Position numbers and translations under genes: made by a program. The notes beneath the pieces were generated by a model that saw only the letters and a program-made list of their open reading frames with translations, had not been told where the DNA came from and ran no database searches. From Faeciplasma sp048393055 (GTDB lineage Bacteria; Bacillota; Clostridia; Oscillospirales; Ruminococcaceae), in NCBI GenBank assembly GCA_048393055.1, contig DBFJJS010000010.1, forward strand, positions 310,001 to 374,000: a stretch of DNA of 64,000 nt. The letters run 5' to 3'. The first letter of the stretch is position 1, and the number at the start of each line of letters is the position of its first letter. Shown one piece after another: positions 24,602-32,841 of the stretch.

Positions 24602-25189
24602 ATGGAATTTAGGTGGTTAAACGAAAGCTCAGTAAGTCAGACAGGGGACAGAATTGAGATCATGGCACCGGCTCAGACGGATTTCTTCTGTGGTAGCATT
24701 GACAAGTGCCAAGAGGGGATTCTCCCTGAGTCACTTTGCAACGCACCCTATTACTATACGGAAGTGGAAGGGGATTTTGTGCTCAAGGTGAAAGTCTCCC
24801 ACGAATTTAAGGATACCTACGATTCTGCTTCTGTAATGGTTATGAAAGATATGAATTACTGGGCGAAATGCTGCTTTGAACTAACCGATTTTGGCACACA
24901 TGCTGCGGTAAGTGTGGTGACAAAAGGGGATTCCGATGATGCTAACGGCTGCAATCTGGAAGGCAACACCGCTTGGCTTCAAGTTTGCCGTGTCGGCAAT
25001 AACTTCGGATTCCATTACTCTGTGGATGGAGTGAACTTTTATATGATGAGGTACTTCCATCTTCCTACGGAACTTATTGTAAAAGTTGGTCTTCTTGCCC
25101 AGGCTCCTGTGGGCAACGGCGGCATCCGCGTGTATGAACATCTTAGCATTGAGAAAAAGACTGTGAAAAACATTCGGGCCGGTAACTGA
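24602..25189 (+). CDS. DUF1349 domain protein (concanavalin-like fold)
   Basis: 195 aa from ATG 24602, chosen because GGAAGGA (24587-24593) is spaced for it; the upstream ATG 24593 overlaps that site. The sequence (EIMAPAQTDFFCGSIDKCQE; YYYTEVEGDFVLKVKVSHEF; SASVMVMKDMNYWAKCCFEL; GFHYSVDGVNFYMMRYFHLP) has the jelly-roll pattern of DUF1349/GH43_C2-type proteins. These often accompany glycan-utilisation genes. No signal peptide, so it acts in the cytoplasm. Enzymatic or binding role unknown. It is followed by a decayed MFS transporter on the same strand. Confidence 0.85.
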   Translation: MEFRWLNESSVSQTGDRIEIMAPAQTDFFCGSIDKCQEGILPESLCNAPYYYTEVEGDFVLKVKVSHEFKDTYDSASVMVMKDMNYWAKCCFELTDFGTHAAVSVVTKGDSDDANGCNLEGNTAWLQVCRVGNNFGFHYSVDGVNFYMMRYFHLPTELIVKVGLLAQAPVGNGGIRVYEHLSIEKKTVKNIRAGN

Positions 25190-25190
25190 T

Positions 25191-25614
25191 ATGATCGGAA
25201 ATCGAAAGTATCAAAAAACATTGGTAACCTGTTATTTGGGCTTCACAACGCAGACCATCGTTGCTAACTTTGAACACTCTTATTCCTAACCTTCAGGAAC
25301 ACTTGCGGGATCACACTGTAAAAATTGATATGATTCCCATGGCATCCCTGCCGGATCGGTTGTCCAATCCGTTTCTAGGCATCCTGATCTTCGAAGTGCT
25401 CTATGCAATAGGCAGAGGATTGTTCGAGGTTTTAATGAGTCCATTGTAGAATTAAAACTTTTCAAATAAGAGCGGAATGATGAGCTTCCTCCATTTTTTA
25501 CTGTTGAGGCACAATGGGTTTCCGTTTTTGCCGAAGCTGTCATCGACGTTTCCAAAACATTAGGCAGCTTAGCGAAGTCCGGTCAGCAGGATCGGATTAC
25601 AGCTTGTAAATAAG
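25191..25614 (+). pseudogene. Remnant of an MFS sugar transporter
   Basis: Pieces of one transporter appear in three frames. ATG 25191 starts MIGNRKYQKTLVTCYLGFTT, then a shifted frame gives LLFLTFRNTCGITL. Another frame from ~25330 reads NPFLGILIFEVLYAIGRGLF, then EVLMSPL, like the conserved 'GGGLLEVLISPIVEA' helix of MFS proteins. Then SGMMSFLHFLLLRHNGFPFL and finally SKTLGSLAKSGQQ. Order is kept but most of the protein is missing, so there are internal deletions as well as frameshifts and stops. It sits in operon position after the DUF1349 gene, which suggests a lost glycan-uptake locus. Confidence 0.65.
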
Positions 25615-25769
25615 CAGTAAGTCGTTTCCTTAATTCTGCCGTTGATAATTATAGAAAATGGTGTAGTCTCAATTATCCGTATCACTCATCATAAAATCTG
25701 GCGCAGACGTGTCAAAGATAAAATATAAAAACAAGATTAGCGATATCCATTGTTGATGTACTAATGCAC

Positions 25770-25806
25770 GCCGCGGCAAAGTAAATTTTGCTGCGGCATT
25801 TTTATT
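25770..25806 (+). terminator. Terminator after the MFS remnant
   Basis: GCCGCGGCAAA (25770-25780) pairs with TTTGCTGCGGC (25787-25797), one G-U, followed by ATTTTTATT. Probably the original end of the AraC-regulated operon. Confidence 0.75.
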
Positions 25807-25824
25807 AAAGCAGCAAATTAGAGC

Positions 25825-25867
25825 GCCGCTTCCGATATGCTATGTGTCGGAAGCGGCGTTATTTTTT
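25825..25867 (+). terminator. Hairpin terminator between convergent units
   Basis: GCCGCTTCCGA (25825-25835) pairs perfectly with TCGGAAGCGGC (25847-25857); on the + strand GTTATTTTTT follows. It lies between + strand genes and the minus-strand kinase gene and may serve both, although the minus side lacks a clear T run. Confidence 0.65.
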
Positions 25868-25886
25868 ACTAAGCCGTTCTCGGTAT

Positions 25887-26801
25887 TCACTTCCCTATAA
25901 ATTCTCTTATCAAAGCATTCTCCGGAATATCTACGTTCTGAAGCGGGAGAAGCTCGTCAAGGGCTTTTACAACATCCTTTACATCGTCCAAAGACTCGGC
26001 AAGGTCCATGATCTCCGGAAGATACGCGCGGTAAAGCGCCGGCTCATACGTTAAAAACGTATCTATCTGTATATGCGCGCGGTTCTTATAAGGCATAATG
26101 TAGCGCTGCTCTCCCCTTTCAACGCTCTGATACATCCTTACGGTATCGTCGGGATTTCTTGCTCTGAACAGCTTATCCCTTATCATCCGGCGCAAAAGCC
26201 GTATCTTGCTCGGATGGAGCTTATCACCCTCGGAATCCACTACCCTTGTTCTCACGCTTACATATATCCTGGTTGAGTGCTCGTCGTTGTCCCCCGTCAC
26301 GGCGGGGTTAAGCGCGTGTATACCCTCCATAATTACAAATCCGCCGCCGCGGGAAATAAGCTTGCTTGTCAGGGTTCTGGAGTTAGTCCCGAAATCATAT
26401 TTCGGAACTGCAATACTTGCGCCGTCTATAAGCTTGTGAAGCTCACTTATCAGAAATTCGGTGTCAAGCCTGTCTGGGGACTCAAGATCAATTTTATTTT
26501 CAGCTTTCAGAGTGCGTTCCTCATCAGTAAAAGTCTTAAAATAGCTGTCCATAGACAGGTAACACACAGGATATCCGTTTGCCTTTATTGCCTTGCTCAG
26601 CTTCTTTGCCATAGTTGTCTTTCCGCTTCCCGACGGCCCTGAAATAAGTATAAGCGGTCTATTCTCGCTTCCTCCCGACACTATTTCTTCGGCTATGCTT
26701 TCTATATACCCGTCGACTGTGCCTTCGCTCTTTATAACAAGCTCCTGTGCATTTTTAAGAAGCTGTTCGTTTATTTGCGCTGTAGTGATTACTTTATCCA
26801 T
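25887..26801 (-). CDS. Nucleoside (uridine kinase-like) kinase
   Basis: 304 aa P-loop kinase. The Walker A motif GPSGSGKT lies at ~55-62. It is followed by YLSMDSYFK, the DSPDRLD-like LESPDRLDTE segment, PKYDFGTNSRT and the lid region RLLRRMIRDKLFRA, all as in uridine kinase/phosphoribulokinase-type enzymes. Unlike classic udk it has an N-terminal ~45-residue helical extension and resembles the C-terminal kinase part of proteins with a fused TGS-like region. Probably phosphorylates a nucleoside; the exact substrate is open. It starts 3 nt after the stop of the beta-CASP hydrolase gene, so the two form an operon. Confidence 0.85.
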   Translation of the reverse strand: MDKVITTAQINEQLLKNAQELVIKSEGTVDGYIESIAEEIVSGGSENRPLILISGPSGSGKTTMAKKLSKAIKANGYPVCYLSMDSYFKTFTDEERTLKAENKIDLESPDRLDTEFLISELHKLIDGASIAVPKYDFGTNSRTLTSKLISRGGGFVIMEGIHALNPAVTGDNDEHSTRIYVSVRTRVVDSEGDKLHPSKIRLLRRMIRDKLFRARNPDDTVRMYQSVERGEQRYIMPYKNRAHIQIDTFLTYEPALYRAYLPEIMDLAESLDDVKDVVKALDELLPLQNVDIPENALIREFIGK

Positions 26802-26804
26802 AGG

Positions 26805-28415
26805 CTAATCCCTCTTATATTTTTCGCAGAGCGCGATAATCTGGTCTGCAAACCTTGCCAAGTCCTTATTTGCACCGCCCCTGTTCTGCTCGATTACGGA
26901 CATGAGATTCTGCCCGGCAAAATAAAGCCTCTCATACACGGCGTTCGCTTTTTTTGCGGGAGCAGACTTTTTGCTGTTCAGGGTACGCGATCCTGAATTT
27001 GTCTGAACGACTGCGTTTCCAAGCCTGAACCCGTCTCCTGAATAAGGCGCGAAAGCGTTAATATCCAGTTCTCGCTCTATTGCAGCGGCAAATTCATCGC
27101 ACACGCTGTCATGCCCATGATTGACAAATACCATCTTCGGCTTCTCCGGCATATGCCCAAGCCAGTTGAGCAGCATATTCCTGTCCGCATGACCGCTTAT
27201 GCCGTCAAGCTGCTCGATTTCGGCGTTTACATGTATATCCTCGCCGAAAAGCTTCACATCCCGCGCGCCGTCGATAATCTTTCTTCCGAGAGTTCCGTCC
27301 GCCTGATAGCCTACGAATAAAATCGTAGATTCCTCTCTCCACAAATTGTGCTTGAGATGGTGTCTTATCCTTCCCGCCTCGCACATCCCGCTTGCCGAAA
27401 GTATTATCTTCGGCGCAGGGTCGCTGTTTATCGCCTTGGACTGCTCGCTTGTAACAGACAGATTAAGTCCGGAAAAATATATCGGATTGATTCCGCGGTC
27501 CACCATTTCAAGAGTCTCGGCGTCAAAATAATTTCTTAGCTTCGGATTTGTATATATGCTCGTTGCGTCTACCGCAAGCGGGCTGTCAACCCAAACTGCA
27601 AAATCGTCATGCCCATAAATAAGGCGCCTTTCTTTTATATGACGGAACAGATACAGAAGCTCCTGAGTCCTGCCGACGGCAAACGACGGTATCACCACGT
27701 TCCCTCCCCTGTCCAGGGTAGTCTGTATTATCCTCGTGAGCTGACCGACATAATCTGGTCTCGGACCGTGCAGACGGTTGCCGTAGGTCGATTCTATAAC
27801 GACATAGTCTGCCTGAGGCGGCATTTGGGGATCTCTTATAAACGGGCGGTTGACATTGCCCAAATCGCCTGAGAACAGAATGGTTTCGGTATCGCCATCC
27901 TCGGTAACCTTTATTTCTATGCATGAGCTGCCCAAAAGGTGTCCCGCGTCTATAAAACGTATCTGTATTCCGTCAAAGAGCTGATAATATTCACTGTAAC
28001 GGCAGGGGCAGAAAAGCTCAAGCGACTTTTGAGCATCCTTAACTGTATAAAGAGGCTCTATAAAGTCTTTCCCGGAACGGGTATTTTTCCTGTTCTGCCA
28101 CTCAGCGTCAGATTCCTGAATATGGGCGGAGTCAAGAAGCATTATCTTGCACAGCTCATGCGTCGCCTCGGTGGCATATATCTTTGATTTGAATCCGTTT
28201 GCAACTATATAAGGAATCTTGCCGGAATGATCGATATGGGCGTGCGTCAAAAGCAGTGCGTCTATATCGCCGAGTGGCACAGGTATATCCGCGTTTACAT
28301 ATACGTTTCCGCCCTGCTCCAGACCGCAGTCGATCATTATATTTTTCCCGCAGGCGGTAAGCAGGGTACATGACCCCGTCACTTCGTGCGCCGCGCCGAT
28401 AAAATACAGTTTCAT
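26805..28415 (-). CDS. MBL-fold/beta-CASP RNA hydrolase (CPSF-like)
   Basis: 536 aa. The metallo-beta-lactamase core starts right at the N-terminus (MKLYFIGAAHEVTGSCTLL) with the metal motif HAHIDH at ~60-65. The beta-CASP insertion (VVIPSFAVGRTQELLYLF; ILSASGMCEAGRIRHHLKHN) and the C-terminal RMMBL part with GISGHADRNMLL and FVNHG follow. This is the family of CPSF-73-like exonucleases/endonucleases that act on RNA. The frame extends to 28436, but GGGAGGATATAT places ATG at 28415. Encoded immediately before the nucleoside kinase. Confidence 0.92.
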   Translation of the reverse strand: MKLYFIGAAHEVTGSCTLLTACGKNIMIDCGLEQGGNVYVNADIPVPLGDIDALLLTHAHIDHSGKIPYIVANGFKSKIYATEATHELCKIMLLDSAHIQESDAEWQNRKNTRSGKDFIEPLYTVKDAQKSLELFCPCRYSEYYQLFDGIQIRFIDAGHLLGSSCIEIKVTEDGDTETILFSGDLGNVNRPFIRDPQMPPQADYVVIESTYGNRLHGPRPDYVGQLTRIIQTTLDRGGNVVIPSFAVGRTQELLYLFRHIKERRLIYGHDDFAVWVDSPLAVDATSIYTNPKLRNYFDAETLEMVDRGINPIYFSGLNLSVTSEQSKAINSDPAPKIILSASGMCEAGRIRHHLKHNLWREESTILFVGYQADGTLGRKIIDGARDVKLFGEDIHVNAEIEQLDGISGHADRNMLLNWLGHMPEKPKMVFVNHGHDSVCDEFAAAIERELDINAFAPYSGDGFRLGNAVVQTNSGSRTLNSKKSAPAKKANAVYERLYFAGQNLMSVIEQNRGGANKDLARFADQIIALCEKYKRD

Positions 28416-28874
28416 ATATATCCTCCCATTCAGCATATGTTTATATCTATGAAAAATTCAATACATGCCACAGTTTTAGCTAAGCATACCCATAAGCCTC
28501 TGCGCACCGTTTAAAGCTTTTTATATTTCTATTATGTTTTAACATGGACAGTTTGTCAATAAAAATATTGTTAAAACTTATGTATTTTAAATGAAAATAA
28601 ATATCAATTATTTTTTGTAAAGTTCCATTTCCTTTATTGAAAATGACGTCGCAACTGAAGCTATCCTGCCGAAAAATGAAAAGCGGTTCGAACACCAAAG
28701 TCAGCAAAACGTATTCAATCGTTAGCCAAGCCGTAAAAATAAAGTTCTGCGGTTATGACTGTATACTCAGTTATCAATAATGAATGTTGATTTACCCGAA
28801 CTTGTTATGCATATCTCAGCACAAACGATAATCCCGCTCAAGTGCCTAAATATGAATCAATGTAGGAAATGATC
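28416..28874. other. A+T-rich intergenic region without a gene
   Basis: Only short open frames with no ribosome site. It probably contains the minus-strand promoter of the beta-CASP operon, but I could not fix its boxes. Nothing else seen. Confidence 0.4.
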
Positions 28875-29762
28875 ATGAACACGATAGCCTTGAACAATGA
28901 CATTCAAATGCCCATACTCGGCTTCGACACATTCCTGATGGACGGTGCAGAATGTGCGGAAAACGTTTTGACAACGCTCCACAGCGGCAATCGCATGATT
29001 TACACAGCTGAAAATTATGGAGCATGGGTAAACGAAGAACTGGCGGGCAAGTCTCTGGATACGCTCCGCCACAAAGTCACGATTACCGCAAAACTATATT
29101 TATACAGCAGGAAAACCGTTTAGCAGCAAATAGAAAACCGTCTTGACGCTTCTCTAAAACGTCTTCGCACCGACTATGTAGATTTGTATTACCAGCGCCG
29201 GAGTAAGTCGCTGGAATTATGGTAAAGCTCATTCACAAAAGGGGAAAATCCGCGGCTGAGAGCAGTCCATGACAACCGCAGACGAAATTAGTCAGGCTAA
29301 TGCGGTAACACCCCTTTCCGCGGTACAGAACGAGTATTCCACGATGGAAAGAACATTTGAAAAAGACGTGATTCCACTGGGAGTCGGCCTTGTAACGTTT
29401 TCGGCCTATGGCAAGTGGTTTTTTGAGCGGTAAATATCAAAAAAACAGATGTATATACCGGCGATGATGTGCGCCGTGTCATTACCCTCTTTACGCCGGA
29501 AAATATGGAGGCCAATCAGTCGCTGTTGCTTATGTTTTAAAGGTTTTCAGAGCAGAAATATGCCACCCCAGCACAAATTTCCCTTGTGTTGGTGCTGCAC
29601 AAGTACAGCTTTGTTGTTCCTGTTCCCAGCATAAGAAAAGAAGAACGATTTAAAAAATTTAGGAGCAGCAAAAATTGTTTTGACCAAATTAAAAAAGCAC
29701 TTTCCAATATCTTTATTTACGAAAATTGTACAGATAAACATATTGCAAATTTGTATAAATAA
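28875..29762 (+). pseudogene. Decayed aldo/keto reductase
   Basis: Fragments in family order: MNTIALNNDIQMPILGFDTF from ATG 28875; an in-frame TAG at ~29120 followed by QQIENRLDASLKRLRTDYVD, then LYYQRR; SQANAVTPLSAVQNEYSTME in another frame (~29290); DVYTGDDVRRVITLFTPENM (~29450); and AQISLVLVLHKYSFVVPVPS to the final stop at 29760-29762. These match the TIM-barrel aldo/keto reductase signature blocks, but with at least one stop, several shifts and missing segments. A terminator-like hairpin at 30025-30065 lies downstream. Confidence 0.8.
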
Positions 29763-30140
29763 ATATAGTTATTTTAGAATTTAACAGTATACTTTACCCA
29801 AAGATATAGTCGAGAGAATACAATTTTTATCGTTGTGCACACTGGCGAAACTACTCTGCATACGCATTTAATAACATATTATTAGCAATAAATCCGATTA
29901 AAACCATACGAATGACCGTTAAATGAGTACGGCGACGAACTGCGAAATACAGTAGTATATAAATATACATTTCATTACAACCTGCATAAGTTGCGCCGAA
30001 AGTAACAAACATTGAACAACGGCAAAGCGGCGGTTGCTTCACACAAAGCTTCCGCCGCTTTTTTGTTTACAATTCTTTGATAAAAGAGAAAATCCGAACC
30101 ATTAGCTTGTTACAAGCAAATAATTCGGATTATGCCTCTT
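29763..30140. other. Intergenic region after the reductase remnant
   Basis: No credible gene. It holds only the hairpin terminator at 30025-30065 and A+T-rich sequence before the two minus-strand tRNAs. Confidence 0.4.
30025..30065 (+). terminator. Rho-independent terminator
   Basis: AAGCGGCGG (30025-30033) pairs perfectly with CCGCCGCTT (30052-30060), followed by TTTTTTTG. Oriented for + strand transcription, so probably the former terminator of the reductase gene. Confidence 0.75.
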
Positions 30141-30217
30141 TGGCGCGTCTTGCGGGACTCGAACCTGCGGCCTACTGCTTAGAAGGCAGTTGCTCTATCC
30201 AGCTGAGCTAAAGACGC
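30141..30217 (-). tRNA. tRNA-Arg (TCT)
   Basis: Complete cloverleaf on the minus strand: acceptor GCGTCTT/AAGACGC, anticodon stem ACTGC/GCAGT around loop CTTCTAA (anticodon TCT), T loop GGTTCGAGTCC. The 3' CCA is encoded. Confidence 0.93.
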
Positions 30218-30224
30218 AAAAAAA

Positions 30225-30298
<74 letters not shown>

Positions 30299-30380
30299 AT
30301 ATCCGCTATAATTTTAAGCGGCTTCATTAGTATAGCACTGCTGTTTTTAGTTGTCAAGAGTTTTTTTTATTTTTTCACCA

Positions 30381-30419
30381 TACAAAAAGGCGAGCCTGAA
30401 GTTCAAAATACTCGCCTTT
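30381..30419 (-). terminator. Terminator of the small membrane protein gene
   Basis: AAAGGCGAG (30386-30394) and CTCGCCTTT (30411-30419) form a 9-bp stem; on the minus strand it is followed by TT at 30384-30385, making a run of five T. It lies downstream of the minus-strand gene at 30555. Confidence 0.7.
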
Positions 30420-30554
30420 CCGCTGTTCAAAAAACGTTCGAACTATTGTTCGTACTGCATCTTGCTCAGGAAGCAACATATAAGTTTTTAGTAAAAGTTC
30501 CGTCTTCAAGTGCTTCTAAACGTTTTTACAGGTTTCTAAAGCTGCACAGCCGAC

Positions 30555-30890
30555 TTACTCGTGTATTCCCTGCTGAGATTGTCCGTCAAAAGGCTGAGCG
30601 GCATTATACTGAATATTCGCTCCTTTCTTTTCCGCTTTCATCATAGAAGCTATCTCGCTTGTCTTTTCAATAAGCTCGCCGAAGCCGTAAAGCAGAAAGC
30701 TTGAAATCCAAGACGCAAGCGAGCCTACAACCATTACGATAAGTCCGGAAGCTACACCTGTGCTAAATCCCCTAAAATAGCTCATGTAACCTGCAATTAC
30801 TGCTACGCCAAAAATAACAGACACTGAAATTCCCAGTATTGTAATGACTGTGGCAAGCGTTTTTATCTTTTTTCCTATGTTGTTAAACAT
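30555..30890 (-). CDS. Small two-helix membrane protein, unknown function
   Basis: 111 aa from ATG 30890, preceded by GGGGGAAATAAC. Two hydrophobic helices: ~9-35 (TLATVITILGISVSVIFGVA) and ~45-70 (GVASGLIVMVVGSLASWISS). A short charged, Gln-rich cytoplasmic tail follows (IEKTSEIASMMKAEKKGANI). It resembles small uncharacterised Firmicutes membrane proteins; no function can be given. It is divergent from the ABC exporter. Confidence 0.75.
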   Translation of the reverse strand: MFNNIGKKIKTLATVITILGISVSVIFGVAVIAGYMSYFRGFSTGVASGLIVMVVGSLASWISSFLLYGFGELIEKTSEIASMMKAEKKGANIQYNAAQPFDGQSQQGIHE

Positions 30891-30993
30891 GTTATTTCCC
30901 CCGTTCACTTATATTTAATTATTAGTATACCCGACTTAAAATTCAAAGTCAATCTGCGGAATATTAAGTCCATAAAATAAACCCTATTGCCTA

Positions 30994-31022
30994 TTGATTT
31001 AATTACTAAGCTGTGCTACAAT
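30994..31022 (+). promoter_or_regulatory. Promoter of the ABC exporter operon
   Basis: TTGATT (30994-30999), a 17-nt spacer and TACAAT (31017-31022) preceded by TGC (extended -10). Leader about 25 nt before ATG 31054. Confidence 0.75.
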
Positions 31023-31053
31023 ATCCGTTACGCGTTCAGGGAGGGTATATAAA

Positions 31054-32841
31054 ATGCTATTCGGTAGACATATTAATAAATATTACATAAAATATGCGCC
31101 AATGCTGCTACTAGGCATACTCGCGCTTATTGTGGTAGATTATTTTCAGCTCATAGTCCCGGAGCTGTATCGCACGGTTGTAAACGGCATGAACAACGGC
31201 ATAATAACCGAATCGTCAGGAGAAACGGTCACGTTTGACATGGACTATCTTTTAGACAAGGTATGCCTGCCGCTGATTGGAATAATAGTAAGCATAGTGT
31301 GCGGAAGATTTGTGTGGCGAATATGCTTTTTCGGCGCCGGAATAAAAGTTGAAACCGATATAAGAAGCGAAATGTTCGATCACTGCAAGGATCTTTCCCA
31401 GCAGTATTACCAGCACAACAAGGTCGGCAATCTGATGTCGCTGTTTACAAACGACCTTGAAACGGTTCAGAACTGCTTCAGCTCGGGAATACTCATGTTC
31501 TGCGACGCGCTGTTTCTTGGAATTTTAGCGCTTGTAAAAATGCTGAATATGAACGCGGTGCTGGCTTTATTATCGATGATACCAATGGTATTTTTGCTGG
31601 CTGTAGGACTTATCATAGGCAAATATATGACCAAAAAATGGGAAGAGCGTCAGGAAGCGTTTTCCCTGCTGTCCGACTTTTCGCAGGAAAGCTTTGCGGG
31701 AATCGCCGTAATCAAGGCGTTTGTAAAGGAAGGCAAGGAGCTTGCGGCGTTTCAAAAGCTGAACCGCAAAAACGAGGTTACAAACATCGAATATACCCGG
31801 CTGTCGGTCACTCTTAATATATTTGTGACGCTGCTAGTAGAGTCTGTAGTGTGCGTAATACTCGGATACGGCGGCTATCTCGTTTTTAAAGGAGTTTTTA
31901 ATGCCGGTCAGCTTGTTGAATTTATCGGGTATTTCACATCTATCGTGTGGCCGATAATGGCGATATCCGAGCTTATAAATATGCGTTCCCAGGGGAAGGC
32001 CTCTCTCAACAGGATTTCAGAGCTTTTGGAGGCGGGAATCGAGGTAAAGGACGCAGACGACGTTTCCGAGCCTGAGCCAATAAAGGGCGACATAGAATTC
32101 AGAAACCTAACATTCCGCTATCCTGACGGGGAATTCGATGTTCTTAGAGATGTATCGTTTAAAATAGAGGCGGGTGAAAACGTCGGGCTCATCGGAAGGA
32201 CCGGCTCGGGAAAAACAACAATAGTCGACCTGCTGCTAAGGACTTACAACGTCCCGGACGGCACAGTGTTCTTAGACGGCGTCGATATAAACAAAATACC
32301 CATTAAAACTGTGCGCAAATACTGCGCGTATGTGCCGCAGGACAACTTCCTGTTCAGCGACACCATTGAAAAAAATATAGAATTCGCATCCGACTCCGCC
32401 GACAGGCAGGAGGCAATTAAGGCGGCAAGATACGCCGCGGTGGACGACAACATATCGGAATTTACCCACGGCTACGACACCGTTCTCGGCGAGCGCGGAG
32501 TTACCGTATCGGGAGGACAGAAGCAGCGCATTTCTATCGCAAGGGCGCTTATGAAAAACGCGTCCATACTTATTCTCGACGACTCTGTATCCGCTGTAGA
32601 CGTAAGAACCGAAAAGGAAATACTCGCAAATCTCAGAGAGGTGCGTCGCGGAAAAACAACTATTCTTATAGCGCACAGAGTAACTACAATTGAAAACATG
32701 GATAAAATAATCTTTGTAGACGACGGAAGGATTCTCGCTGTCGGCAGCCATGAAGAGCTGTACAAAAGCTGCGGCGAATACAAGCTTACCGTTGACCTTC
32801 AAAGGCTGGAGGACCAAAGCGGAGGTGATCTGAATGCGTGA
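31054..32841 (+). CDS. ABC exporter half-transporter, degenerate-site subunit
   Basis: 595 aa: a six-helix exporter membrane domain (~1-320) followed by a nucleotide-binding domain. Walker A GRTGSGKT lies at ~385-392 and the signature is VSGGQKQRIS. Walker B ends ILILDDSVSAVD, with Asp where the catalytic Glu should be, then a switch His in LIAHRVTT. The Glu-to-Asp change marks the non-hydrolysing site of a heterodimeric exporter of the BmrC/TM287 type. GGGAGGG precedes ATG 31054. It overlaps the second half-transporter by 8 nt. Substrate (drug, lipid or peptide) unknown. Confidence 0.92.
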   Translation: MLFGRHINKYYIKYAPMLLLGILALIVVDYFQLIVPELYRTVVNGMNNGIITESSGETVTFDMDYLLDKVCLPLIGIIVSIVCGRFVWRICFFGAGIKVETDIRSEMFDHCKDLSQQYYQHNKVGNLMSLFTNDLETVQNCFSSGILMFCDALFLGILALVKMLNMNAVLALLSMIPMVFLLAVGLIIGKYMTKKWEERQEAFSLLSDFSQESFAGIAVIKAFVKEGKELAAFQKLNRKNEVTNIEYTRLSVTLNIFVTLLVESVVCVILGYGGYLVFKGVFNAGQLVEFIGYFTSIVWPIMAISELINMRSQGKASLNRISELLEAGIEVKDADDVSEPEPIKGDIEFRNLTFRYPDGEFDVLRDVSFKIEAGENVGLIGRTGSGKTTIVDLLLRTYNVPDGTVFLDGVDINKIPIKTVRKYCAYVPQDNFLFSDTIEKNIEFASDSADRQEAIKAARYAAVDDNISEFTHGYDTVLGERGVTVSGGQKQRISIARALMKNASILILDDSVSAVDVRTEKEILANLREVRRGKTTILIAHRVTTIENMDKIIFVDDGRILAVGSHEELYKSCGEYKLTVDLQRLEDQSGGDLNA

